Assembly: GCA_019614645.1 (NCBI GenBank)
Contig: JABWDB010000031.1
Span: 1,116,001 to 1,180,000, forward strand
Direction of reading: 5' to 3'
From: Stratiolaelaps scimitus
Taxonomy: Eukaryota > Arthropoda > Arachnida > Mesostigmata > Laelapidae
DNA length: 64,000 bases
Shown: positions 1 through 11,300 of the stretch, piece by piece
Layout of the letters: each line of letters opens with the position of its first letter
Numbering within the stretch: position 1 is the stretch's first letter
Made by a program: the position numbers and the translations under genes
Notes under the pieces: generated by a model
Databases searched by the model: none
Told to the model about the DNA's origin: nothing
The model's input: the letters and a program-made list of their open reading frames with translations, nothing else

Positions 1-261
1 GGTAGGCTATAGTCAGCATGCGGAAATAAACCGCAAATGTTATGTTATGTGTCGATCAGCTCCACCATGCTCGTTCGTGTGTTCGCATGTGAACTAATAT
101 ACCTATTTAATCGACATCTCGTCTATATATTCACCAATATAGAGAAGAGATATTTGCAGGTTTGTGCTAATTATATATATATATATTCTTGATAAAACTC
201 CATAGAAGTACTATACTGTGTCGAACATAGTATCAACTACCATAAAACCACGACCTTAACA

Positions 262-395
262 GTGTTGGACGGCTAAGTCTCTGGTTATCGGAAGCCAGAG
301 ACCGCAGGTTCGAGCCCCGCTGCGTGACATATAAGAGAGGTTAAGCATTGTAAAATTGCAGCTCCTTTAATAAACCAATAAAACCTTTACCTTTA
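262..395 (+). repeat. tRNA-derived SINE-like copy
   Basis: A tRNA-like head carries a box-B-like GGTTCGAGCCCC stretch near 308, preceded by a possible anticodon-arm hairpin (CTCTGG ... CCAGAG, 279-301). An AT-rich tail ends in repeated ACCTTT units near 380-395. Similar heads occur at 30.3 kb, 40.7 kb and, inverted, at 7.65 kb, so this looks like a dispersed family rather than a working tRNA gene. The acceptor stem does not close convincingly. Confidence 0.5.
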
Positions 396-640
396 CCTGG
401 GTTCTTAGAGGGCTTCTCGGCCGTGTACCCGGCGCAACTTGCGTTGTCGACTTGTCGGTTAGATTTCGTTAGAATTAGGAAAATTTATCATTTTTCAAAC
501 ACCTGACGTACTCCGCTTGGCAAGCTATCCGTTTACTAGTGCCATTCGATGATTGTTTCCCGCCTCCCTCCATATCGTAGCTAGGTAATATGAGGTTTGT
601 AGGTATAACTCTTCTGGCTTATAAACCTTTACTAACACAG

Positions 641-1729
641 TCCGAGGAACTTATACGTTGTTTTTATCTGAACCTCCCGTTGGGGTCATGAAAGTAGCTG
701 CTGGGGCAACACAGCCCAGAGCTGATGGGGGAACACAGGCCACGGTTCGGGTCGAAAAGACGAAGGCGATAGTGAGCGGCGTCAGAATCATAAAAGCACT
801 TCGGTGGACGACCATTGACAAAAGGCAACATACATCAACTTTGACGAAAGAGCCTACAGAGGGTGATAACACGAAAGAATATGACCTCAAGTCACAGGCG
901 GAGCCTCTGAAGAGGTCGCAGGTAAAGGACACCCCAACGGTTTGCTGTAACAGTCAGCATCCGGAAAACGAGAAAGATGACCCTCGCAGTAGTAGTCCTG
1001 CAGGCGAACAATGGCACCCTTTGAGCAGCTGCAATGATAAGGATAAGACTGGCGCACTGAATAGCGAGACAGTCAATGAAGGACACACAACGAATCACAC
1101 AACGAAAATGAGTGCAAACCAGCTCTCAAATTCGCGCATCGATGTCAACGATTCCCAAAGCGAGAACTCAACCAATAAAGGTTTGTAAAACGAGGTTCAC
1201 GAGGTCAGGGTTGCAGGTTGTTACAAGGTTTTACAGGAGGCAAACAGAGCCAACACGGTCTAGATAAATCCCATTTTTTCTAAGGCAAAGGCGCTTCTGA
1301 GACCAGAACTACTTCCTCTTCCGGAGAGATAACAAGTCAATTAAGTCTGATCATAATAGTGGTAGGATTCAACTTCCTAGCATTGTCTTGTCATGCGTCT
1401 CCCTTCCTCAGGCAGATATCAGGATCCGTTGACGCCGTGCCAATCAAAATCGGTTCCTAGTCAACCGTAGATAGCAAAGGTCTTTTTCGTCAATCGAAAT
1501 AGCTGTACGATATAGCTCAGCAGTAGACATAAACGTTCTAATGAAACTATTAACTAAAAAAATGAGTGCATAAACTTCTCTTGCAGATTCAGTGACTTCC
1601 CGCGGGAACAAGCCACCCTATAATCGCGAGCCGCTGACAGTACGAGCTGCTCGGGGTCGGGTTCCCACGAAGCATCGATATTGTTCCGTCAACGTCAGCT
1701 GGCATCAATTAGCAAAAGACAGGAACTAA
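641..1729 (+). CDS. Unrecognised protein, two 3'-terminal coding exons (partial)
   Basis: Two exons join cleanly in one frame. Exon 641-1180 follows the acceptor TTTACTAACACAG and ends at AAAG|GTTTGT. Exon 1587-1729 follows CTTCTCTTGCAG and ends in TAA. The first exon enters in phase 1 and leaves in phase 1, and the second exon completes that codon, giving about 227 open codons. The peptide is hydrophilic and rich in Thr, Ser, Lys, Asn and Glu; the tail is basic (LTVRAARGRVPTKHRY). I see no known domain. The 5' end is missing and should lie before this window or in the first 640 bases. The downstream intron is 406 bp. The continuity across a plausible splice junction is the main evidence that it is real; the low-complexity composition is the main doubt. 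Confidence 0.5.
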
Positions 1730-3772
1730 ATCTGTTAGACAGCGCCGAATACGCCTTTAGACGAATAGATCAAGAGATGAGTCTATGAGTAAAGACAGTA
1801 GCTGATGTTTTATGGATAAGTTAACATACGGAGAACCTGTGTAGGCTCGAAACGTGTCATTTCATTGGAACCCCCAAAGGATCTCTTGTGGACTTGTGGT
1901 AATGATCGTTGACGAGCTTCAGTGGGCCCCAAGGTCAATTCGATGATTTGTGTCAATGCAAGATGCTAGTTTTACGTGGACCCATCTTGTTGACATTGAG
2001 GTATCGGTACGTTACACGGGTGTGGCTGAGACGTACTTATCAGCCGGCAAAAGCAATGCCCTAACGACCACTCGGCTGCCGACACATCGACAACCGAGCC
2101 GATTTTGAGGTCTACTTATTTGTGATTATTTTTATTAGTATTTACGTACACAGTTGTGAAAATCACAAAAATAAATACTGCAGGAACGATCGTATCTCAA
2201 ATGTGTATGAGATGTGACCGTGTCAGTGTAGCATAAACCATAGACAAAGTATTACTTCCGTGAATTCCATGACGTTTATCAATGGCCATAATGGTTATAA
2301 TTAATGACCGCTTGTACATGTAGTGTCGCAATAAATTATGATTCCTTGTTTTCAATCAGCTCTGCTAGATTCTTGTTCTCATGTCCGTGAATGACTCATT
2401 CCAATTGACAAGTGATGTTTGGTGTGAACATACGACAAATTCCTCTTTTATCGCGTATCAAAAATGCTTCATTTGCTATACAAGCTATTTGTGGATGGGG
2501 CGTTTGTTGTTCAAACTGACACGATTCACGGCTTGTCCGCGTAGCCACGCTTGTAGCCAATAAACACGATACCCATCCCGCAGTATTCGGGAGGTTATTG
2601 GGTTAACATTGAGTTACGACGTCAGCATAATCTATCACGAATGGGTACGTCTAGGTCCAGTGTCAGATCCGAGCAAATAGCGGACCAGCGTTGTTATCAT
2701 CGGTTCGGGAGCGCACTGTCAAATCGGATCTTGTTCGAGTAGACATACGACTAGCTTCGATCCCAGGGAATCGTCGTTTAACTGCTACATGGTGAACCCT
2801 GCCCTTTGTATGGTCACATAGATCGGCAAGAGAAAGCCCAGATAAGTTCAGCATGAGCGACGTGAAAGGTCCTCGAAGGTGTGCGATGACGGCGGTGACG
2901 AGGTCTCTCTGTCAGCCGGAGATTTGCAGTAAAAAATAACTATTGTTATGGTTCAATGGAAGAATACACGTCGAGTGGGGTAAACAAAGAAGCAGATTCC
3001 GTATGGGGAGAATCATGAAACGATATAAGTGTATATTAGCTAGTAAATGGCATGGAACGGATGTCGCTTGGCTTGGGGAGATGCTGTAAAATATAGCGGA
3101 CGATATTAGCGGCTCCCTTTGCTTTTGATAGTTCTTGGCCTCTGGATAGGCCACATACAACTGCAGCCACACTCCTTCCAACAGACGATCTTAGAACGCG
3201 AAGAGGATTTTGTCGAATTGTGATTCTCTTGGTGTTGGTTGGGATAGAGTCGCTTGTCAGGGTTGTCTGTTGTGTCTGGCTTAATATATTTGATTGTGGG
3301 CAATGCAAATTTCACACGTTATGTCTACGTTATTGTGCATAATGTAACGCACATTTAACATGTGGCCGGTATATCTCGCAGACTGGCGTCTATTGACGAT
3401 TGAACTCATGCTGCACACACATTTTTCTACTACATAACATCGTAGTTAATTCTATACCTTAACTATACGCTACGAAGGAACTCAATTGGTAATTACACAA
3501 TGTAATGTTGATGGCGATACCCGCCCCCTATGACCACAACTGACGGCCGATATGGGATCAACGTAATGGTAGATGCGTTCTGGGGCGCAACTTCGGTGGC
3601 CAAACTCGCTCGACTTCTTCAGTGCGATCAGGTGTGGGACCGTATGAGCTGTACAAACCTTATATAACCTTATGCTAGATACAGTGACCGGACAGCTGAA
3701 AGTCCTCTGGTTGGGTCATGATCAATGTCATCGCGCTAGTAACAACGTTGCGACACTCACAGATAGAGAGAG
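1730..3772. other. Intergenic, no gene seen
   Basis: Short frames occur on both strands, but none has splice signals that join to another open block or a recognisable motif. An AATAAA at about 2169 could be the poly(A) signal of the gene ending at 1729. Nothing else stands out. Confidence 0.5.
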
Positions 3773-5150
3773 ATGTCGCTCTACCGGGTGGTTACAGTGG
3801 CAACTGTCCTATGGGCAGTAATATATAGACGCGAATCCAACGGAGTATCGTCTGCAGATAGTCTACGACATGGTACACATGATCGTGATGAGGAAGTGTC
3901 GCAGAAGTTGTTGCTTGCAGAGATGAAGATGGAACTTGCCGTTCAAGGTGTTTGCTGGACTCACGCAGTTGAACGACTGGAAATTAGCAGGTATGCATAA
4001 TAGCCTTATTAAAGGAACACGAGAGTGTAGTGCCCATAGTAGTGCTACTTATGTTGATTAGCACTGACCGGTTTTTGCTAATTACACCTGGCGCCAATGT
4101 GCCCTAATTGGGGTAGATTTATAGGTCAGTAGGAGAGAGGCAACACGTACACGATAAAAAAAATGACAGTTCAAGTACAAGGCCTCAGGACGGCTATAAT
4201 GTGAATCCTCCGTCCGGAGGATTTTTGTAATTGTAAATCTTTTCTATGTACCACTTTCCATTTTTCTGTATCTTTGTATAATAAAGGCGCTCTTTGTGCC
4301 GGCTCGATGCGTTCAATCACAAGGGGGAAATCACCGGAGAGCCAAGAACGACTCGCGTTCGACTTTACGAACTGCTTTATCAAGGGCGCGGGTGTAGATG
4401 GCTACTCATGCAATGAATCAGAAACATTAAATGCCTGCAAAGATTTCATTCGTATGCAGAGCGGCCCACATAGAAATGTGTACTCGGTGTATTTTCTACA
4501 AAGTCAGCTGCTCATAGCTTACCTCAAGGAACAACGGCAACAACGCGAGGCCTCTCAACAGCTTCAGGACCGGTTGAAGAACTCGCCCCCGCTTGCCACC
4601 AAGCTGGCAGCTGCTTCCGACCATCTACTCGACAGCATTAAGGCTGAAGGTTTGTCATCGTGTTTATTGCCGAACAATGACTTCAGAACGATAAGTAAGA
4701 AAGATAACATTGATAAATTGTTTGATGACAAGTTCAACTAGGAATTTGTGTTGGATTTGCGGCCATAATTTTGGCTTCAAACTATTTGAGTCCGATCAAC
4801 TGTCAGTAACTGCTAATATAGCTAATGTATTTTCAATCACGCCTCGCCATCCGTATCCCAAGGGGAGGGCACAGGGTGAATTGATTTTGTTGCTTACTTA
4901 CAAATAAGTTCTGATTTGTTGTCGTAAATGTTGCATTTTTCTTAAACCGGCACGGAATCCTCTAGGTGAGATAGCCGAATTGAAGCGTCTCGCAGTGCAG
5001 AGTCAGGACGAGCTTCGCGAGAACCTGCGAGGCTCAGCACGTGTGTTGGCCGATCTGAGTGATCTGGTCACTCAATACAAGATCATGGGAGTCACCATTA
5101 TAGGAGTGGCACTCTATGCAACCAACTTTGTCATTGGTCGCATTTTGTGA
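3773..5150 (+). CDS. KAR5/GEX1/Brambleberry-like membrane protein
   Basis: Three exons give 242 residues: 3773-3990, 4324-4649 and 4966-5150 (TGA). Junctions are GCAG|GTATGC to ATCACAAG|G, and GAAG|GTTTGT to CCTCTAG|GTGAG. The first 20 residues look like a signal peptide (MSLYRVVTVATVLWAVIY). Cysteines then follow in the order C (GVCWTHAVERL), NC, YSC, C, as in the Kar5/GEX1/Brambleberry ectodomain as I remember it: C, spacer, RLAxxxxNC, YxC, C, then a helix with an aromatic-rich FLQSQ stretch. Next comes a coiled-coil-like part (QSQDELRENL) and a C-terminal membrane segment (residues about 220-242, IMGVTIIGVALYATNFVIG). Family members act in nuclear-envelope fusion after fertilisation. This one is short for the family. 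The exon 2 acceptor was chosen because it alone keeps phase; an exon may be missing. Any other tail-anchored coiled-coil protein is possible. Confidence 0.55.
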
Positions 5151-7621
5151 TTGTCCTGGTTCACTATCCAACGTCCTGCTTTTAGAAAACATGTTTGTTT
5201 GTTGTGTGCTATCGTTATAATAGGCTACAAGATTAGATGGTGTGTGACCTAGGCCACAATTTTAGCCGAGCACCTGTACGAATTTCCGAATGAACGGCGT
5301 AACCATCGAAGGGACCCAGTTTATAGTATAATGTCATACCTAGTCCACGCTCGTGTATGCCGTGGGTGGCGACGTTCGCGAATCATGAAGTTCATGCTCT
5401 GCCACGAAACGCCCCGATGCTCCCGGGATCCTCGACGTATCTGCGTCTAAATTTTACTTCAACCTCCCAACGCGCTAGCCACTACCCACCAATAAGAAAG
5501 ACTCCGGAGGCACCTCCCTTGACTCCACCAGCAAAGCAAAGACCAGACGCCACCCAGAAAAAAGCTTTCTCAAAAATAAACCACAACGGTCAGCACAAGA
5601 CCGACTAGACACAACACACGTAACCGCCTTCGGTAAAATGCGCGCCCCAAACGCTTCGGTAACGGTGCACATCTCAAGGAGAGCGACACGTCCAAAAAGA
5701 AGATCGGTAAGGGGATTGAACGAAACGCCGCGTTATTACGAGGTACCACCCAATAACAGGAGATCTTGATAAAAAGACGTCGTTCAAACCAGCAGGCACT
5801 CGAACCAATTGAGAAATGGTTGAGATTGAGAAAAGATTTCAGAAGTAGCATTTCGAATTATTCCAGAATCTTTGTTCGGCAATTATTAGGTTGTTAATTG
5901 CGCATCCATTGCGCAATAGGCCGTTCTTTACAGATGTACCATGTTGTTTGTGTGGTCGCGGGTGCTATGAAAAGAGAAGGGGTCTTTCCCATAAGTTGGA
6001 TTGGCATTTCCTTACAGTTGAAAGGTTGGAGATGCGCTGCGCTCTCGAGAACACCAGATATCCGTGAGGTTTAAGCGTTCCTCGAGCAGATGAGTGCGTC
6101 AAGTCGGTGAACGGCGAAGTGTCATGCGTCCGGTCGTCAAACACATTGTGACCCTAGTGAGAGAACGCTTCTTCCTTTCGAAGAGACGAATACGCTCACC
6201 GTACATCGGCCTAAGCAAGACGTAGCAAACTACATCCGGCGTCCTGCGTAGTCGTCACAGCGAACTGAGGCCAGCTCAAGTGAGACACGGTGCAGACAAA
6301 TAATTTTTGAAATGAGAAATTAACAAAAAAGTGCCATTTTTTGTGAAGGAGACTGATTAATGCATAACACTCGAATCAGTAATGCGTCAGTTGTAAGTGC
6401 GAAAATATATTACGATGTCGTTAATGATGTACACCAAAGTGTTGCATTAATTACGAGTTAACTCATCTGAGACGTTTGTTCCCGTTTTATTGGTCGATCT
6501 CCTCATAAATATCGAACAGCAATCAGCGCATCTATTTTTACATGAATAAATATATTAATATACTGAATCACTAGGTTTAATTAATTAGGCTTCCTTATCG
6601 TAGTTCATTTGGAGAGAACGGTCTGAACTCGTAAGGTGCAATCGATCGAGATCAAACTTCGCGATCAACACAAATCTGTCTTGGGGGGCCTCACACGCAT
6701 CCAGCACCCCGGCGCGAAACAGAAGTTTTATTTTCTGCTCAGCGATAACATCCGAGCAACTTTCTACGCTCTAATTAACGAACTACATATTCCTCTCAGT
6801 GTGCTTCAAATATATAACAGACGTATCCTGTAGAAGCCTCCAGTCCGGCCAAGCAGCAATTATTGTCTTCCTTCAAGTGGATGGTAACCGTTATGGATGT
6901 CCCCCTCCAACAGAAATGAAGCAGTGTCAATCTATTCCCAGCCTTTTAATCATGTATTACTAACTTGTAGATTCGACAAATTATCAAGACCAAATTGACA
7001 TCAACTAATGAGGATTAGTTGTTTCGGCAGGAGTCGGGAATTTCACCGCGATCCACACCCCTTGACGGCTTTGCTATCGATTGCTAAGTCAAGACAACAC
7101 ATTGATACTGCTGAAGATCATAAATACACATTATGTTGTTTATTCAATTAATGGTAATTACGAACAAAGTCCGTCTCCTGTCTCGTTTGTCAGTTAGCTC
7201 AATGCACCGTGTCCTCTAGGAATCCATAAAAATACACAAATACATAAATATATTCAGTAGGACACCGCCTGGCTTTGTCACCCCAATATCTCACCAATTA
7301 CTCTGCTGAATCTGATCAGCGCTGCAATTCGGCACCGATGCACACAACACAGGTTGGATTTATTTTACACCTTAAACATCATGCCCAGCTTAATTTACCA
7401 TAAGTAATTACGCGCACACTGTCACGTTGAATATTGTATTAATGCACATTGGAGTTAGTTTCTGTACAGGAGTTTCCGCTGTCAAATCTTCTGAAGAGCG
7501 TATGGAGCGAAGTACACACGCGCGCACACACTTGGCTAACAATGCGTTCATACTTTGCACGCAAACATATATACACATATTATTATACAACAATAATTAC
7601 ATTTGCGAGAAAATCAGTCAA
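5151..7621. other. Intergenic, no convincing gene
   Basis: A C-rich block at about 5340-5760 holds an 83-codon proline- and lysine-rich open frame (5357-5608, no ATG start). It could be a decayed retroelement fragment, but I see no motif. The rest is AT-rich with short frames only and no joinable splice signals. Confidence 0.4.
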
Positions 7622-7700
7622 TCATCAATGGATGAGTGTCGTACCGCGACACTCGAACCAGTGGCCTCCGACCTTTTGAAACAGCCAGAAACCTAGCCGA
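7622..7700 (-). repeat. tRNA-derived SINE-like copy, inverted
   Basis: Read on the minus strand there is GGCTAGGTTTCTGGC followed about 20 bases later by the box-B-like GGTTCGAGTGT. This matches the head of the copy at 262-330. The tail is short or lost. Confidence 0.45.
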
Positions 7701-7851
7701 GACGAACCCCTGCGAATTCTATGTACATCAATCTGATCGTCCAGCTTTCACGAGCTTGTTGCAATGGGCGAGCTGTTGTTGTCGTGAATTTCCAATTCAG
7801 CGGTCAGTCGACCTTTCATTGTCCGAGATATAGAATATAAAGATATAGAAT

Positions 7852-8098
7852 ATATCTGACGTCACCCATTCAAAAATCAGATATATTTATAATGATTTTT
7901 GAATAGGATGGCGTCAGATATATTCTACTCCATTGTCGATAGATGACATCAGCGACTAACCGCATGTCATACACCAGTGGCGATAGCGTCACCTACCATT
8001 GAAAGACGCCACTTATCAAATTATTTCAACCTCATCAGGGTCCGCGAAGATTCCTGTCGATTTAGGGCGATTTCTTCAGGGAATAGCTCCCACACTTG
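7852..8098 (+). mobile_element. MITE-like repeat, copy 1
   Basis: About 215 bases, from the segment ATTCTACTCCATTGTCGATA (near 7922) to the end motif CAGGGAATAGCTCCC (near 8090), recur inverted at 10855-11060 with only scattered differences. The left end holds a palindrome, ATTCAAAAATC ... GATTTTTGAAT, with an AT-rich loop. There is no coding capacity. It lies just downstream of the GON4L stop codon. Confidence 0.75.
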
Positions 8099-8372
8099 CA
8101 AAAATCGAATACTCAATTAACGACGAGGCAATGACACTGATCACCTCAAGTTGATTCGCCACCTGCATTTCGTCTATATACCCGTGTCGCTGTTTTAGGT
8201 TAACATAACCTGAGTATGTTTTCACCATGTCCCTCCCCTCTAGCGCCTTCACAATATTGGTTTCATTTTACTTTTTTTACTAGAATGCTCCATGTTCTGA
8301 TCATTTTGCCACATTCAACAGCGGTGATTATTTATAATGTGGAGAACAACATGATATTGATTACTGCCGGAA

Positions 8373-11300
8373 TCATGGTGGTTGCTGTTGTTGCTGCTGC
8401 TGCGACTGCGTGAGGTAGCTGGAATAGACATTCATGAGGAAAGCCAATCGTTCACGTGCATCGTCCTTAGATATGCCGATCTTGGACGCGGCCTCGACAC
8501 AGCAAGCGTCGAGATCTCCACCTCCGGCGGATTGCCACGTTGACAAAAGAACTCCGTCCCGCTCTCTGAGGAACGAAAACAGATTCACGTGAGCGTCACC
8601 AATTGGTCCCTGCCTCCCGATCTATCGATCGATTTCCGCTGCCTTTACTCGACAAACATGGCGCCTTCTAACTGAATGCTCATAGAGACAATGTTGTCGG
8701 AATCACGCAAAAGGCACCCGCTATGAATATTCATTCATTCATCGTTCAAATTGAGGCGTATTTATGAAACTGCAGTTTTTACAATGGCTCAAGTTCTCAG
8801 ATAAAGAAATATTAAGTTGTAAAGAATACTATTTAGGTAAGGTTATGTTTGCATATGGACGCATTTCCGTTGTATCTATTGTGTTATTCTATTGTTGTCA
8901 GACAAAATGAGTTCCAAGGTCTGAGGGTCAGCTGGAAAAAACAAAAAAAAAAAGGTGCTTCGGATATCTCGTGAGGCTAAAAGGGCTAAGGGCGCTGAGT
9001 TAAATCAATGGTCCGTTCCATTGCCTCGATGTTGTGCTATTGGTCTCCGATTAAATCTACAACCAACGATTACTATACCTTGTCCAAAACTCGTTCTCGC
9101 TTGCGAGCTCATGAGATCGTCTGTTACAAGAAGGCCCTTCATCGGCGTTCTGCTGCAAGGGTGCCGAAATCGCCGGTATACGGTTCTCAGAGGGTTCATC
9201 CGTTTTCCTCTCGTTTCGAGGTGTAACCGAATCGGCCGGGGGTGACTCCTCCTCTTCGGGGGCTTCGTCAATGATCCTCACTGCCGCAGGCTTCATCGTT
9301 TTGCCAGTTTGAAGGAATACCTTACCGTCGACGAACTGGAACGCATTGTTCAACGTCAGAGAAATGACACCATTAACCTCAGGCAGATACTATCCCATGG
9401 TGACCGAATGTGACGCGAATACACGTCCACGTACGTACTAGCAGGGTAGTAAAACTTGAGAACGAAACACCGCCTTGAAACACCACAACATTGAATTCAA
9501 CATTGAAGCACTCGTACTGCGAGAACTAACAGCGAGAGACACTCACCCTAATGGCACACTCGACGCAATGACGGTCTCTATTCGCTAATTTGTGGTGTTC
9601 CTCTGTTGGGCCTCTCTGAGGGGCGCTTCCTACCGACGGGACGGTAGTGCCTGTACCGTGATGTTGGGTAGCACCCGAGCTAGCGGCACCGGATCCTGAC
9701 GGCTGGTTACAATGTTGATACATGCTCGAATTCGCATTGCTGCTGCTACTGCTGCTGCTTGCCTGGTGACATTTGCAGGGGCACCTACGGCCACCAACGG
9801 GCTCAGGCGATGGGGGTAGACGGACAACCTCAACGATGTCCTCAAATGCCCCAGATGCATCTTGACCCTGCGAGGTGGGACCCGCGCGGCCCGATGATGA
9901 TGGTGACGGTGGTGGATCCTCACCAAGTAAAATGACTTCATCGAAATCCGTCATACGACTACAACAGCCATGAATCAAGCAGACGTCAGGGCACTAGTCA
10001 AAATTCACCTGATCTATTGCACAACACATCTATCGGTATGGAAAGGATGCATACTTCACGGATAATAATAGTATAACGGATATCAATGTTTTGGGAGTAA
10101 TTCACGTTTCAACAGAATAGAAATAATTACGGACGATGATCGTTCGATTCGCTGTCCGACCAGCGACTACTATTTAAGACACATGCATATACACACACAC
10201 ACACACGCACAGTTGTGCTTGATAAACGTGCTTCCTACGTGCGACACATCGTTGCGTATGTACCTTTCTTCGACGCGCTGGTTCGGGAATAGGGCCAGGA
10301 ACTCCTCCATCAGATGCGGCTGGCCTCGCAATAGCGGCGTAACAGCGACAACGACCTGTGACGCCAGCTGATCGTCCTCGCTTTCCAATTCCGGGGCTGA
10401 TCCTGTTGGCCCTGCCGAGGAGGCCGTTGTGGATGAAGTCCCTGAGATGCTTGAGAACGCCCCGCCAGCCATAAGGCCTCCGCCCATCGTGTTGCACGTT
10501 TGGCCGGAAAACGTCGTTGCGATGCTGCTCGATGCAGATTGCTGTGCGCCGGACGCACCGGCAGTGGCGGTTGAGCTTTTGGCACAGTTTTTGAGGGCTT
10601 TAAGGAGCCGGTGTGCGAGAGCCGGTGATCCAGAGTGGATTTCAGTTTTGCGCAGGAACAGCCGCATCTTTGCTAATGTCAGATGCTGATGGAACCGACC
10701 AGCAAGGAATGCTTGCTCGGAATCGAGAAATAGAACGAGGTCGTCGACTAAAGCAGGACATGATGATAAAGTATCGTCTAGCCTCACGAAAAGCTGTTAT
10801 GAATAGATGAACAGTAAACCGAGGACATTGCGGTTAATATATATATATATATATATGGGAGCTGTTCCCTGAAGAAATCGCCCTAAATTGACAGGAATCT
10901 TCGCGGACCCTGATGAGGTTGAAATAATTAGATAAGTGGCGTCATTCAATGCTAGGTGACGCGATCGCCGCTGGTGTATGACATGTGGTCAGTCGCTGAT
11001 GTCATCTATCGACAATGGAGTAGAATGTATCTGATGCCACCCTATTCAAAAATAATTATATATATAATTATTTTTGAATTATATATATTATTATTATATA
11101 TATATTAATTATTATATATATATATATAATAGGAATAATAATAATCCGGTCTTCCTTAACTCTGAAGGTTTAGCAAGATCCACCTATTCAACAACAAGAG
11201 AAGGCAAGTAGAGTTTCCTTTAAGGAAATTTCACAATAAGCACTTGTGTTGAAAATAGGACGAAAAAAAGGCTCGCCAAGCAGCCACAGTGACTCACCTC

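Noticed and set aside
262..330. Functional tRNA gene
   Set aside because: There is a box-B-like motif, but no closing acceptor stem. It matches dispersed SINE-like copies.
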